A stretch of 64,000 nucleotides of DNA, from positions 108,087,319-108,151,318 of the forward strand of contig CP136066.1 of assembly GCA_032622095.1 (NCBI GenBank), written 5' to 3'. Positions 1 through 10,932 of this stretch are shown one piece after another. The first letter of the stretch is position 1. Every line of letters begins with the position of its first letter. The notes beneath the pieces were generated by a model. That model searched no databases. It saw nothing but the letters and a program-made list of their open reading frames with translations, and was not told where the DNA came from. This stretch comes from Siphonodentalium dalli. Lineage: Eukaryota; Mollusca; Scaphopoda; Gadilida; Siphonodentaliidae. The translations under genes were made by a program, and so were the position numbers.

Positions 1-2345
1 GACTGATCCACATAAAAATGGTAATTGCAATTATAGGATCCAAACTTGAGATATCATCCGGAAACCGAAAAAGTTGAAAAAAGGGAAATAACCCAGAATT
101 GCAGAGCACCTGTGTTCTTGGTTGAGACACCTACATACCAAGTTTCAATCAAATCGGATGATCATTACTGGAGTTAAAACTCCGGATGGACGGACGGGAC
201 AGACGGACGCAGCTGATTGCAATAGTCCCCAAAAAATAAAATTTTCGGGGGACAATGAGAATTAACGAAAATGCAGCATGACCTAGTGCATATTATTAGT
301 GACATCTTTACCCTGAAGGAATTTTCAATATAGCACACAAACTTGCCCTAAATAAAATTTGAGTAGCATAATTTAAGTAGCTCATTAATTAACTTTGATT
401 TCGGCCCAAAGACCTTCTGCTAGAGAAAAAACTGTTCTGTCTATGTTTACAAAAACTACAAATGAATAAGAGCATCACAAGTGCATGGAAAAGCCCATTA
501 GCCATTTCGAATTGTACTACTGCAAAATACAATAAGAATTTGAACTTACAAAGAATAGCTGATATATCCATAATTTCAATGCCAAAATGCAGTCAAATTC
601 CAATTCGAAAAAGGGCCGTAACTCATGTGAAAATGATTGACAAAATGACACAGCCCATATTCGAACTTGGTCAGTCTTTAGCTGGGAAATACAGATACCA
701 TCTTTGGTCTAGATCAAATAATCCAAACAAGAGTTATCTGTCGGAAACTGAAATGTTATGAAATTTGTCAAATTCTAAGAACAAACAATTCAAATTCTGA
801 CATAATTTGACTCAAACTAAACGATGACCTGCATGTTCTCGAGCCACACACCAAATATCAAGAGCTTCTTATGAAGAATGCTCAATTTATCATTGTGACA
901 ACAGAAATGTTATTTCTAAATGGAATAAAATAGAACTTGGCCTGCGTCTTCTCAAATGAGTAACACGTGCCAATATTGCGTTTATATCGTACGGACAAGG
1001 ATAATAGTCCTGCGGGAAAAATTTAAAACAGCAATTTCTAAGTCGAAAAAGGGGCATAACTCCATCAAATTGTTGGACCGTGACAACATTCGTACTTGGC
1101 CTGCATCTTCTCAAATGTGAACCAAGTACCAAATATAAAGAAATTCTGTTATTGAATATTGCTCAAGTTATCATATGGACAAGGATAATAGTACTCAGAA
1201 ATTTTTCGGAGAAAAAAAGGGGCCATAACTCAGTCAAAAATCTGAGAACAAGGAATGATGGATGGATGGACAGACTGACACACGCACGACATGCTAATAT
1301 AAGTCCAAACAAATTTTGGGAGGCAAAAAGAGCTGCAACTGTCAAAATAAAAGGTCGCCGACCACCAAAAGTGGCATTTTCGTAAGTATAGCCTTTATTT
1401 CCCTTGTCAAAATTCATTGGACCGTGACCAATTCAAACTTGTCCTTTGTTTTCTGAAATTGGAACCATGTAGTAACAAATATCAAGAGATTCAGCTGAAT
1501 TTAAAAACAATCCGATAACTAAAAGTTATCATCCGGAAACCAAAATAATCGGCAAATTCTAAGTCGACAAGGACCATAACTCATAAACTAAAATACCAAA
1601 TCTGGTTTTGATCCGATAACCAAAAATAAAGTTATCATCTGGAAACTTTCTGAACGGACAGATTCTAAGTCGAAAAGGGACATAAGTCCTGCAAAAATGG
1701 GAGGACGTACCAAACCCATATTTGAAGTTGAGTTGATAAACTCGCATACTAAATTTGGTTTCGATCTGATAATCCAAAATAAAGTTCTTACCCGGAAACT
1801 TTCTGCACGGATAGACACCGCCTATTTTAATAGTCCCCCAAGACAAAAATTTGGGGGGACAATAATTGGGACAGAACCCATATTTGAACTTGGCCTGTAT
1901 CTTTAGCTGGGAAATACACATACCAACTGGAGTTATTGGTTGGAAACTAAAAATGTTGGCGGATAGTCAAATTCTAAGTTGAAAAATAATTGGACAGAAC
2001 CCATATTCAAACTTGGTCTCTATTGTTAGCTGTGAAATACACATACCAACTTTCGTCCATATCAAATAATCCAAACTGGAGTTATCGGTCGGATACCAAA
2101 TTTTTTAACATCCTAAATCGAACAAGTAAAAAAAGAGGCATAACTCCGTCAAAAATCATCGGACCATGACCACAATCGAACGCGGCCTGCATCTTCTCAA
2201 GTGTGATCCATGTACCACGTATCAATAAATTCTGTTGAATATTGCTAAAGTTATCATGCGGACAAGGATAAATAGACAGATGCATGGACGTGAACTGAAA
2301 AGACTTTGTCCAGCCTGTTGCAAGACAATCGAAACAAACCTCCAT
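1..2345. repeat. Diverged repeat field with GGCCATAACTC units
   Basis: The stretch is made of degenerate units containing a GGCCATAACTC-like phrase (near 613, 1051, 1220, 1570, 1677 and 2131), a phrase like CAAATATCAAGA and a phrase like AGTTATCATCCGGAAAC. Spacing is irregular (about 100-400 bp). Two members end in a hairpin of the form AGTCCCC...GGGGGACAAT (223-257 and 1831-1867), the first preceded by GACGGACGGG-type repeats. Related units recur at 4.75-4.87, 6.8-7.2, 13.5-14.1 and 41.9-44.0 kb. I read this as old copies of one interspersed family. Open frames here show no coding character. Confidence 0.6.
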
Positions 2346-2687
2346 TATGACCTAAATATGATTGATAGCTGGGGCACAGGGTAGAGTGTGTAAACAGTAC
2401 CTGAGACAGTCAGTTTCATCGTCTTCGGAACCATCACTGGCATGATTATTTTGCATTTATAGGTGTATAATTTCGTCAACTTGTGCCATATGGTCATAGC
2501 AGTTTGATTCCATCACAATTTGTTTTACATAGTGACTGAGAACAAAAGGTCACTAAATGCATGTTTACTATGCAAATATTTCGATGCTACAGAGCAGCAT
2601 CATAAGAATTAGCAATCACATGTGCACAGGTTTAGCTCCCATATTGTGAATATTTTTTTACAACTTTTTAAAATAAATGCTGCATAC
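2346..2687. other. Unassigned, downstream of the gene 1 exon
   Basis: No repeat or coding signal was recognised. The donor at 2687 implies that gene 1 continues to lower coordinates, but no further exon could be identified here or within the repeat field at 1-2345. Confidence 0.4.
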
Positions 2688-3026
2688 CTTGGTAAGCCGT
2701 GTTGTGCAAGCTGTTATTGTAGTTTTGAATAGCAGTATGCATTGCTTGTAAATCGACAGACTGAGAAGACGAATACTGTCCTCTATTATGGTGCTGATGT
2801 TGCTGCTGCTGTGGTTGTTGTTGCGGTTGGTGATGTTGTTGTTGTTGCTGTTGGTGATGTTGTTGTTGTTGCTGTTGGTGATGTTGTTGCTGCTGCTGTT
2901 GGTGATGTTGTTGTTGCTGTTGCTGATGCTGTTGTTGCTGCTGATGCTGTTGTTGCTGCTGATGTTGTTGTTGTTGTCTTGCACTGTTCTGTTGCTGCGA
3001 CTGTTGAGTGTTTTTCTGTATGGAAT
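2688..3026 (-). CDS. Gene 1, exon coding a Gln/His-rich tract
   Basis: This 339-nt internal exon is bounded by an acceptor (TTCTTCCCAG, exon from 3026) and a donor (CAAG then GTATGC, exon to 2688). It starts with two bases that complete an Asp codon begun by the exon ending at 4229, and it leaves in the same phase. The product begins DSIQKNTQQSQQQNSARQ, continues as about 55 residues of Q and H runs, and ends with a non-repetitive part (HTAIQNYNNSLHNTAYQG). Such low-complexity tracts are common in nuclear and RNA-binding proteins, but nothing here names the family. The same DNA is open in several frames because it is a triplet repeat; the minus frame is preferred because of the splice borders and the phase match. 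Confidence 0.7.
2806..2990. repeat. CAG/CAA-type trinucleotide tract
   Basis: Imperfect triplet repeat (TGT/TGC on the plus strand, CAA/CAG on the minus strand) interrupted by CAC/CAT codons, lying wholly inside the gene 1 exon. The mixture of CAA and CAG suggests a fairly stable coding tract rather than a pure microsatellite. Confidence 0.85.
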
Positions 3027-4228
3027 CTGGGAAGAACAAAAGTTGTCAGTAATTGGGGTACATCAAATTCTTGAGCATGAGTTCTACAATAACAAATACC
3101 TATAATAGCATAAATCAGAAATATAACAAGGTTTAAGATATATATACCTTAAATTGTGAAGATTGAGATGTCTGATTATTTTTTTAGACAGTTAGATTTT
3201 CATTTACCTGGACACAAAAATATGGAACATTTTAGGACCTAAAAGGTCAGCTAGGGCAACATACTGGTTTCTAACTAATATATTAAAATTCATTCAATTT
3301 TAAACTTTAATATTTCCTATCGAAGGAGGTGGGGTGAATAGGTAGTAACGGGAACAATTACTAGTACAAACATTAGACAAAAACAGCTTACTTTTATATA
3401 CACGTTGATTCGTCATTTCAACAGTAAGAACATTGATAATAAATTTGTCATATGGACTGTAAAAAATATATTAATACAGAGCATATATAGAATATTCTAT
3501 CTGAACCTACGAATGCAAATTAAATCAATCACCTTGATATTTCCCATGCTCCATGCAGTGTTGTTAGGGGATATAAATAAAATTGAATTACATGTGAAGC
3601 TCATGCACACATACATGCAGTGTTCGGCACGTCCTCGTATAGCTGTCCAAATGAAGATCTCAATTAAACATAATGTCACATACTAGTAATAGCTCGATAC
3701 TGACATCTGTGTAGGCATGTCTTGATATCTCTTTTCAAATTATGCTTACATGGTTCACACATATATATTGACCAAAATGCAAAAGACTAATAACAATAAC
3801 TCCAGGGGCGCCGGAAGAGGGGGGGGGGGGGCAGCTGACCCCCCTGCCCTTGACCAAGGGGGGCGAGCGGGGGCAGGACTTGCCCTTTTTCTGGAGACAG
3901 CAAATGCTTTGTGTGTTTAATCTCGTGTTTTTATAGCAAAATGTGACTTTTTGGGTCCAAATACCACCAATTTCACAAGGAATATTAATTTTTTGTCAAT
4001 TTTATCACAAAACGGCCATAAAAACCGAAAAATACCATTAAAATAGGGATTTTTGCCACAATGAATTTATGGTTATTTTCCCGAGTTTGCGGAGAAAATG
4101 CCCTTTTTTGAGGAAAAGTGCCCTTTTTGTAGGCTCTGCCCCCCCCTGCCCTTGGATGCTTCCGGCGCCCCTGAATAACTCCCATTTCCTGGTCAATTGT
4201 TTTGAAACAGAATAATTATAATGCATAC
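3027..4228 (-). other. Gene 1 intron
   Basis: Intron between the two phase-matched exons of gene 1, with donor at 4228 (GTATGC) and acceptor ending CCCAG at 3027. Apart from the hAT-type MITE at 3803-4173, I recognise nothing in it. Confidence 0.6.
3803..4173. mobile_element. hAT-type MITE with perfect 8-bp target duplication
   Basis: A 371-bp element with terminal inverted repeats CAGGGGCGCCGGAAG / CTTCCGGCGCCCCTG, flanked by an exact 8-bp duplication AATAACTC (3795-3802 and 4174-4181). CAGGGGCG-type ends with 8-bp duplications are the hallmark of the hAT superfamily. There is no transposase frame. Subterminal G and C runs pair in the foldback. The exact duplication suggests a fairly recent insertion, into the gene 1 intron. 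Confidence 0.9.
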
Positions 4229-4391
4229 CCTGTGGTGTATCCTCTGGTTCTGTGTAGCCAGTCACACCTGACAAGTCCAGAGAATTTCCCAGTAGTGCAT
4301 TGATACGTTTAAATATAGGCAAATTAGTGAAATCTGTATTATTGTTAGAATCTACATCCTCAATAATCTTCACACTAGGGATCTCTGTTGT
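4229..4391 (-). CDS. Gene 1, exon upstream of the Gln/His exon
   Basis: This 163-nt exon has an acceptor TTAATTTCAG (exon from 4391) and a donor CCACAGG then GTATGC (exon to 4229). Reading from its first base gives TTEIPSVKIIEDVDSN, then NLPIFKRINALLGN, SLDLSGVTGYTEPED and TPQ. It ends one base into a codon, which the exon at 3026 completes as Asp. Composition is soluble and mildly acidic with no signal peptide or membrane segment. The incoming phase is 0; no upstream exon with that phase was found before the candidate exon at 5959-6062, which ends one base into a codon. I do not recognise the family. Confidence 0.65.
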
Positions 4392-5958
4392 CTGAAATTA
4401 AGAAACACCTGAATTAAATATGCTGAGTATTGATAGAATATCCATTAGCCATGTTGAACTTTGAATAGTCATCACCAAACATTGGCAATTATATGAATAA
4501 AATTTCTTCCCCCCCCCCCCCAAATCTACTGCAAAAGATAAACACGGTAGCCTCAAATTCTATAATAGAATATTAAATTAAATAAGCAAGAATTTGCATC
4601 AAATGCCATGTTGAGTTGTGGAAGCTATGCAAACATGGGCTACTACTTCACTCAAGACATTGTTGAGCAAGTCTCATATACTGAATATCAATAAAATCAG
4701 TTAAATTATTGTTCCAAGTTATTGCGATAAAAATTCACAAAAATTAACTATTAAGGGCCGTAACTCCACCCAAAGTAAGTGGACCTGGTAGTTTTCAAAT
4801 TCGATCAATACATTGCTCAGCAAGTCTCACATAGAATAACAAAAGCAGTTGATATTTTGTTAAAGTTAATTATCAGGCAATCGCCAATCTGTAGACACCA
4901 TCCCACTCTTGACCAATAAATATCAAGATCGATCTTATATCCCTTCCATGATTTGGAGCTTCCTGAAATTTTGCGAAAACCCTGTGCAAATTAATGCATT
5001 AATTCTCTTATACATATGCGAGTCTCCCATTTGGAGCCTCACATGTATAAGAGAATATATTGGACCTGGTAAGCCAGTACATTCTCTTATATGTGCGATG
5101 CTCTCTCCAAGAGACTCTAATATATAAGAAAAAGCACTGTCACATGATCTTCAATGCTGCTCCAGCGCAGCTCTCATAACGAAAGGGTTATAGATCCCTA
5201 ATAGGCCTTAAAATCCATAAGATTTTTCCAGATTAAAAATATAACATTTTCTACAGCAAATAAGCTGCTTTGTAATGAGAATCAAACTAAGATAATGATT
5301 CAGATTCTCATCTGATTTTAAGCCCTGCCTATTGTGTATAAAACTCCAAATAAAAAAAGATTCTCAGTGATTACAGGAAAAGTTCATGTGCATAATTTAT
5401 TAATATCAACAAATTAAACAAGTTCAAGTTCAAGTTTATTAACATCTCTCCTTATCACAATTGACATAAGAGATAATTACATGTGATGATATTCATCAAT
5501 AAATGAGCTTGGAAGCAAAAAATGTATGATATTTTTGTTTTGTTATTTAAATGCGATTCCAATTATAATCATGAATGTTGTACAAGTAGTCACATATTTC
5601 CCCTCCGGACAAAAGTTCCAGGTGCCAGTACATAAACATTTCAATTTTATATAAAAATTCAATGTTATTCAGTTTAAAAAAAAATATATCGTATTTATAC
5701 ATTTAGGCCATACTAGTAATAAAAATAGATTGCTGCCCAACACTAGTCACAACCTCCCTACTTAAAATGTTTTATTCAGGTCTCCAGTTGCCCTTTTATA
5801 GAATATTGAAAGGACGAGTGATAATAATATCACTCTAAGAAACTCCCAATTACATGTCTTATTTAAGTGTATAAATGTAGAGACAAATTCAGGGTTCAGG
5901 ACCCTTTCCCAAAAACAGTTGAACATTCCAGACAACAAATGTATAGTAGCAGCATTAC
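4392..5958. other. Unassigned, with one repeat unit and twin hairpins
   Basis: Contains a poly-C run near 4510, one GGCCGTAACTCC-type repeat unit at about 4745-4870 and the hairpins at 5002-5130. The remainder is AT-rich with nothing recognised. If gene 1 continues upstream, a short exon of length 2 modulo 3 should be hidden here. Confidence 0.4.
5002..5130. repeat. Two tandem hairpins sharing ATTCTCTTATA
   Basis: First stem-loop: ATTCTCTTATA (5002-5012) pairs with TATAAGAGAAT (5046-5056), with further pairing of GCGAGTCTCC with its loop partner. A second, less perfect copy runs 5081-5130. The two are direct copies of one short hairpin, consistent with a small foldback repeat. Confidence 0.6.
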
Positions 5959-6062
5959 CTTCCCCTGTGATTTTTGGAGACTCAATGAAATGATATCCAG
6001 TACTAGTACTTAAAAGTAGCTCAGAGCAAAGCCCCTGGTGCAGTTCACCAAGTTCTTGTTGT
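5959..6062 (-). CDS. Candidate internal exon, possibly gene 1
   Basis: A 104-nt segment with acceptor AGAATTTTCAG (exon from 6062) and donor GGGGAAG then GTAATG (exon to 5959). One frame, entered after one base, is open throughout: QQELGELHQGLCSELL, then STSTGYHFIESPKITGE. Both splice signals are good. It ends one base into a codon, which does not join directly to the exon at 4391 (incoming phase 0), so either a further exon lies between or this belongs to another transcript. No family recognised. Confidence 0.4.
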
Positions 6063-6063
6063 C

Positions 6064-6329
6064 TGAAAATTCTTATTTCTCCTTCTGCTTCCACGCTCAT
6101 TAAATGCATCCACAAAATCTAATGCTATGGTAGGGTATAAATTGGATGTGTGTGAGATGAACAGATATAAGAATTCATCAAAGGCATCAGCAACAAGTGA
6201 ATGAAATTGATCATCTGTAACCACATGGGATGCAATGTACACCCCTAACACAGAAGGGCCTTGTTTTATTCCTAAATGGTTTGCTAATGAAAGATCCATC
6301 TTCAGTATTAAAAGTTGTAATTTACTCAA
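6064..6329 (-). other. Open reading frame, duplicated at 7.2-7.5 kb
   Basis: A minus-strand frame reads PSVLGVYIASHVVTDDQ, HSLVADAFDEFLYLF and TIALDFVDAFNERGS, which looks like protein sequence, but no convincing donor separates it from the candidate exon at 6062. A second frame is also open over the upstream half, and that is the frame kept open in the degenerate copy at 7252-7440. Coding status is therefore undecided. Confidence 0.25.
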
Positions 6330-6440
6330 GTTGCAGCTTAAATAGTACCATGCATGAAATTGCCTGACTAGTACAGTTTAGAATCCTCACTGGTCTGATT
6401 TTTTTATTGGACCCCATCTGATAAACCTGCAATTAATTAG
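6130..6440. repeat. Local duplication, copy 1
   Basis: About 310 bp that resemble 7205-7520 in the same order, including phrases such as GGTTTGCTAATGAAAGATCC, CATGAAATTGCCT and GGACCCCATCTGATAA. Similarity covers both the open frame and its flanks, so a genomic segment rather than an exon was duplicated. Confidence 0.6.
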
Positions 6441-7204
6441 ACCATGGTTAATTAATTTTAAGTTTAGCATCATCCATGATTCTGAGAATTAAATGCAAAC
6501 TGGTGATTATATATACATTATTCATGATAGGTTACTGAAGTTACTTATATAGTACAATGTAATTATAAATATAATATCAATATGAACATCAATCTGTTTA
6601 CATTCATTTTATGTGAATCATAATGCATCTGTGAGGGACTTATCTTGAGTAAATGTGACTATCTGTATTTTCACATGGGACGCTCATTGGGACAATGTAA
6701 TTATGCATTGTGCCAATATTTAATCAAATTCATTATTTTTTGTGAACATAGTGCAACTATTACATATCTAAGATTAATTTATCTGGTGAAAGCTATAACT
6801 TAAATCAAAATTTGTCTCAGCGACACCATTTTCGATTTTCTGTTTTCTTAAGATTTAAAACCTTGCAGACCCAGTTTTGAGTCGATTTCCCCAGAAATGA
6901 AAAAATAATTAGCATAATTAAAGTCCAACCAGGGCTTTTTTTTATCTCATGAATATGAACGTTGTCAGACTGACCTCATAATCTAAATTGACACGTGTAT
7001 TCTTGTGATTAAACCCATACCAAGTTTTGAGTCTATTGAAAAACAAATAATAAAAGTTTTCATCCAAAAAAATTGGCATATTATAAGTCCATCAAGGGCC
7101 AGAACTCATATTCCTACTTTACCCATGTTTTCTTGTGATTAAACCTGATTAATAAACATAATGATACAAAGTTTTGAGTCGATTCCTCTACCAAATTACT
7201 TCCA
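6441..7204. other. Unassigned spacer with repeat units
   Basis: Contains degenerate units of the GGCCATAACTC family at about 6790-7190 (phrases CCAGTTTTGAGTCGATT and AAGGGCCAGAACTC). Nothing else recognised. Confidence 0.4.
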
Positions 7205-7520
7205 TGTTAAGGGTATGAATTAGTTTGTGAGATGATACAGATAAGATAGAATCAAAGGCATGAGCAACAATTAAGTGAATGAAATTGGTAATATGTAAAC
7301 CATATTAAAGAGATGTAATGCCCCATAACACAGTAAGGCTTTGTATTATTCCCAAATGGTTTGCAAATGAAAGATCCCTCTGTAGTATTACCAGTAAAGG
7401 TTGTAATTTCCTCAGGTTGAGTGTGAACTAATGGTACCATGTATGAAATTGCCTTAGTGACTATTACAGTTCAGAATCACCACTGGTCAAGATTTATTAG
7501 ACCCCATCTGATAACCAATA
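7205..7520. repeat. Local duplication, copy 2 (degenerate)
   Basis: Diverged direct copy of 6130-6440, with small insertions and deletions that disrupt the minus-strand frame of copy 1. Confidence 0.6.
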
Positions 7521-8030
7521 AATTATCCCCTTGTGTTATTAAGATTAAGGATTTAATTACCAGTTTAGCCTTTGAAGTGTTTCAGCAGATTGTTAGAAGG
7601 GGTGTCAAGTTGTTTATGGCATGAAAGACAAATTACATTAAAGTTATGATGAACACTGGGACTCCACTCAGGTTTATTAGCAAATGGGAATCCAGAATGA
7701 TGTACTCTTGGGATCCAAATAAACACAGCCAAACATTTTTTATTTTTCCAACAAAATACACCCTGTACTAGTAGGTACCTGTATGGTCCAGTTTTTGGGT
7801 CTATGTTTATTAGAATTTGTCCAACATATATAAATGTCACCCATCATCAGAATTGATTCATAAAATGTTTGGTATGAACATATATGCTCTTGAAAAAATT
7901 GAAATACATTTTAGTGTAAACATATTTTATTCCAATCCTAATAATAGATTAACATTTAACAAAAGTTTTGACAGTAATAAATAGAATAAATATATAGCAA
8001 TACAAGATGCTTTTACTTATTGTATGTTAG
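7521..8030. other. Unassigned; one 91-codon minus-strand frame
   Basis: A frame at 7565-7840 (minus) contains stretches such as PRVHHSGFPFANKPEW and NVICLSCHKQLDTPS that look protein-like, but it has no clear splice borders, start context or recognisable domain. The rest is AT-rich. Confidence 0.2.
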
Positions 8031-8585
8031 TATAATAGCGAGTTTGCGATTTCAAACCGGTACGAGTACGGGTCGTACGGGTATCTACCCGTACCGGTAC
8101 ACGTTTTGTAATCGCAAACTGTTTTACGGGTAGAATTTATCACATCGACTGGTAATGTATGGTGAGCCAACTGCAACAAAAATGTTATTTATGATATAGA
8201 TAAATTGCTATTCGATTTATTGACCGATGTTATACTTAGCGTTATGGATTGCAGGAAATTTGTATTTAGATTAGATTTGCACCATGATAATCAGTTGCTT
8301 TCATCAAGGCCGAGGCAGTAGTTGGAAGGGGTTTGTGTTTTTCTTTCACTTATCTTGGTAACATTTAAAACAATTGGATTCTACAAGTCATAGACCGATC
8401 GTGTTTACTATAAATCGGTTGGAATTTTTAGACTTAGAAAATAGATTATGATAGCACAAATATACAATTACGTTACCGGTATAGTTAAATTGTCCAACCA
8501 ATATTTGGTGTAAAATGTATTATTTTAGACCCAGGGTCTAACAATGTACTACGCGTACTTTCAGTACAATTTGTCCCTCATTTAA

Positions 8586-8993
8586 TATTAAGTCATATTA
8601 AAGATGCATAATCCAAATTAACGCTCCCAAGTTACAATTCCTTTGGCTTGGGGGGGGGGGTTAAAATATTTGATTCGAATCGAGGAACCCACCCATAAAA
8701 ACTCTTGAGTGATCAGATATCGATTCATCAAAAGAGTCATAAAACCGACGGTCTCGGACAATTTTGACGAAGATGGATAACTCTAAAATCAAGTGGTAAT
8801 ACGGCCAAATTTCGTGATAATACGGCCATATTTCGTTGAACATGTTGATAAATAACTTGGGAAATTTTATACCATAGTTGAAGCGGTTAGCATTATTTTT
8901 TTGTAATTAATGGATTCTGATAACAAGTGTTTTGAAGAAATGTTGTAACTTGATGATATGGGGACCGTCTGATCTGATTGAGTACCTTTAAGT
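8586..8993. mobile_element. TTAA-type MITE remnant (AGGTACTCAA family)
   Basis: The right end GATTGAGTACCTTTAA matches the family defined by the intact copy at 28215-28692. Internal phrases shared with it include TATTTGATTCGAATCGAGG and GATAACTCTAAAATCAAGTG. The left end is diverged (TTAAAGATGCATAATCC). Contains a G run near 8650. Confidence 0.6.
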
Positions 8994-9495
8994 AACATTG
9001 GTTTGGAATCTTTAAACAGATCGAAGGGTCGGTCCGTCGGGGCAAGGGAATATTTATCCCAAGATTTGGGATTTTTGTCGGGATCTAAACCCGGAGGTAG
9101 GTTGATAAGTTAAACTTAATTTGTAACAATAACTGTGTTAAAATGTTGTCTGTTTATTATATGGATTGAATAAAGAGCGTTTGCTTCACTTCTGTGCGAA
9201 TTTACTGCGAAACAGAAAACAGCTGAAGCTCGCTCTGATTATGCTTAGATTTTGTAGAGTATGTATAGGTATTTCGTGTCTTTAGCGACCTGTATTATCC
9301 CCACTACAACATACACCAGTATTATGGTTCAAATCTGCTTTGTCCGTTCAGATGGTAAATATATATTAAAATGAGAAATCAGTCCCCACCTACACACTGA
9401 CCTACATACGATAAAGTAACTAAACGGTTGTATTCAAATTTGCAATACATGGATAAATCCACGATATATTGATGCCCGTGTACAATGAGTTGAGA

Positions 9496-10932
9496 CAGGG
9501 ACGTGACGACAGGGTGTCTCACCCCCCAACTTTGGTCAAATGTTCAACATTGTAAATTTGATATACCCGACACAACATTTGTTGTTTGTTTGAACATATT
9601 TATTGTGACCCACAAATAATTGGAAAAATTTACAAACAGAATATATGGATGATGTTGTGGGTGCACAGGGAATCGGAGCACAAGTTACGAAACTTAGTGA
9701 AGCTCCTCTCATCTGGCGTTCAGCTGCTGATGAATTCAAGTCGATGGTTTTGCAGGAATGAAAGTTTTGTTGTTATTTGTGTGGGAGACGGTGTCCCATG
9801 TGATCGGCTATGTATACATAGGGGAACCGGCTCCCAATCAAAAACATGTAGGTTGTAGTTGTGGCTATGGCAGTGGGCGGAGTCAATGGAATAATGATTA
9901 CTGAAATCGGTCTGTGGAAATGATGAATGATTGTACCGTCTCGAATAATCGCCTGTTCAAGGTGTCGCTAATTTCGGGTATGCCAAAGAGAATATCTTTA
10001 ATACTGGCGATGACCACATTATGCTCATCTAGTCGTGTCCTGCACATACGGTTCCTTGCTTCTGGGTAGAAAGGACATTCGAAGAAAAAAATGGCTTGCG
10101 TCTTCACATTGGTTACCGCAGGAGCAACACGGGCTTGAGGATATGTAATTTTTAAATTTATCGAAGTTGAGATCACTGCATGTGTTGTCAATTTCACACC
10201 AACAATAGGTTGAAATTGTTGTCGTAGTTTGATTTTTCAACAATTTATTAATGGATAATTTGTAGTTTTTATACCAACATTTGCATATTTTCCTCTTTTT
10301 TTTTTTGGTAAACAATTTGGACAGAAATCATCAGGCTATCAGAAACTTTTGGAAAATTTCCAACCTTTGTGGGGGGGGGGGGGGTGTCGGGTCTAAAAAA
10401 TGTCCAACAATTGGAAATCTTGATGCCAGTCTGGATGCTAGGATTTAGCAAATCCCATGATCAAATTTACAAAATTGCTCACACCATGCCGAACCATGGT
10501 CGATCGGGTGTGTCCTTGTCCCTCCCCAGTGGTCAGTCAGAAACTGATAATTAATTTAAGAAACAAAAATCGGGGGTGAATTTGCATCGCGTTAGACCAC
10601 TAGTCTAGATATTAAGATATTATGATATTTCAGGCTCAAGTCTACACATTTTTTGTACAGCATGCTTGGCCCAGTGGATTATATATATGCCCACCCCGGC
10701 CAGTGACAAAAAGACTACTGATTCATTTAGAATATGCTACTATCCAAGCGGTTGTGAGGAACAAGTTGGGGGAAAAATCAAAGCCCAGTGGGGGGGGGGG
10801 GGGGGGGGGCTGCAAATGTAATTACGCGCAAACATGTGAATTTGATATGGTTCAAGGGGTGTAGTTAGAAATTCGAAGGTGGGCACCCTTCCTAACGCGG
10901 AGACCATTTGACCATTTATACCCACGTCCCTG
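9496..10932. mobile_element. TIR element CAGGGACGTG carrying a LINE fragment
   Basis: The ends CAGGGACGTG and CACGTCCCTG are inverted repeats. Flanks are CAATGAGTTGAGA (9483-9495) and CAATGGGTCGAGA (10933-10945), matching at 11 of 13 positions, so a 13-bp target duplication is possible, longer than the 8 bp of hAT elements. Inside are a LINE 3'-end fragment (9902-10315, minus strand) and long G runs at about 10370-10384 and 10790-10809. Related sequence occurs at 22.6-27.0 kb and 48.7-49.7 kb. Confidence 0.55.
9902..10315 (-). mobile_element. LINE remnant: C-terminal end of a reverse transcriptase ORF
   Basis: Minus-strand frames carry the terminal motif of many non-LTR retrotransposon ORF2 proteins: CSDLNFDKFKN, then SPCCSCGNQCEDASHFF, then FECPFYPEARNRM, then a tail ending in NRRLFETVQSFIISTDRF and a stop. 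The motif is split between two frames around 10090, so at least one frameshift is present. No endonuclease or polymerase core remains. Family level (CR1/L2-like) is a guess. Confidence 0.65.

Noticed and set aside
2742-3105. Plus-strand frames rich in Val/Ala or Leu over the triplet tract
   Set aside because: Shadows of the minus-strand Gln/His exon, which alone has matching splice sites.
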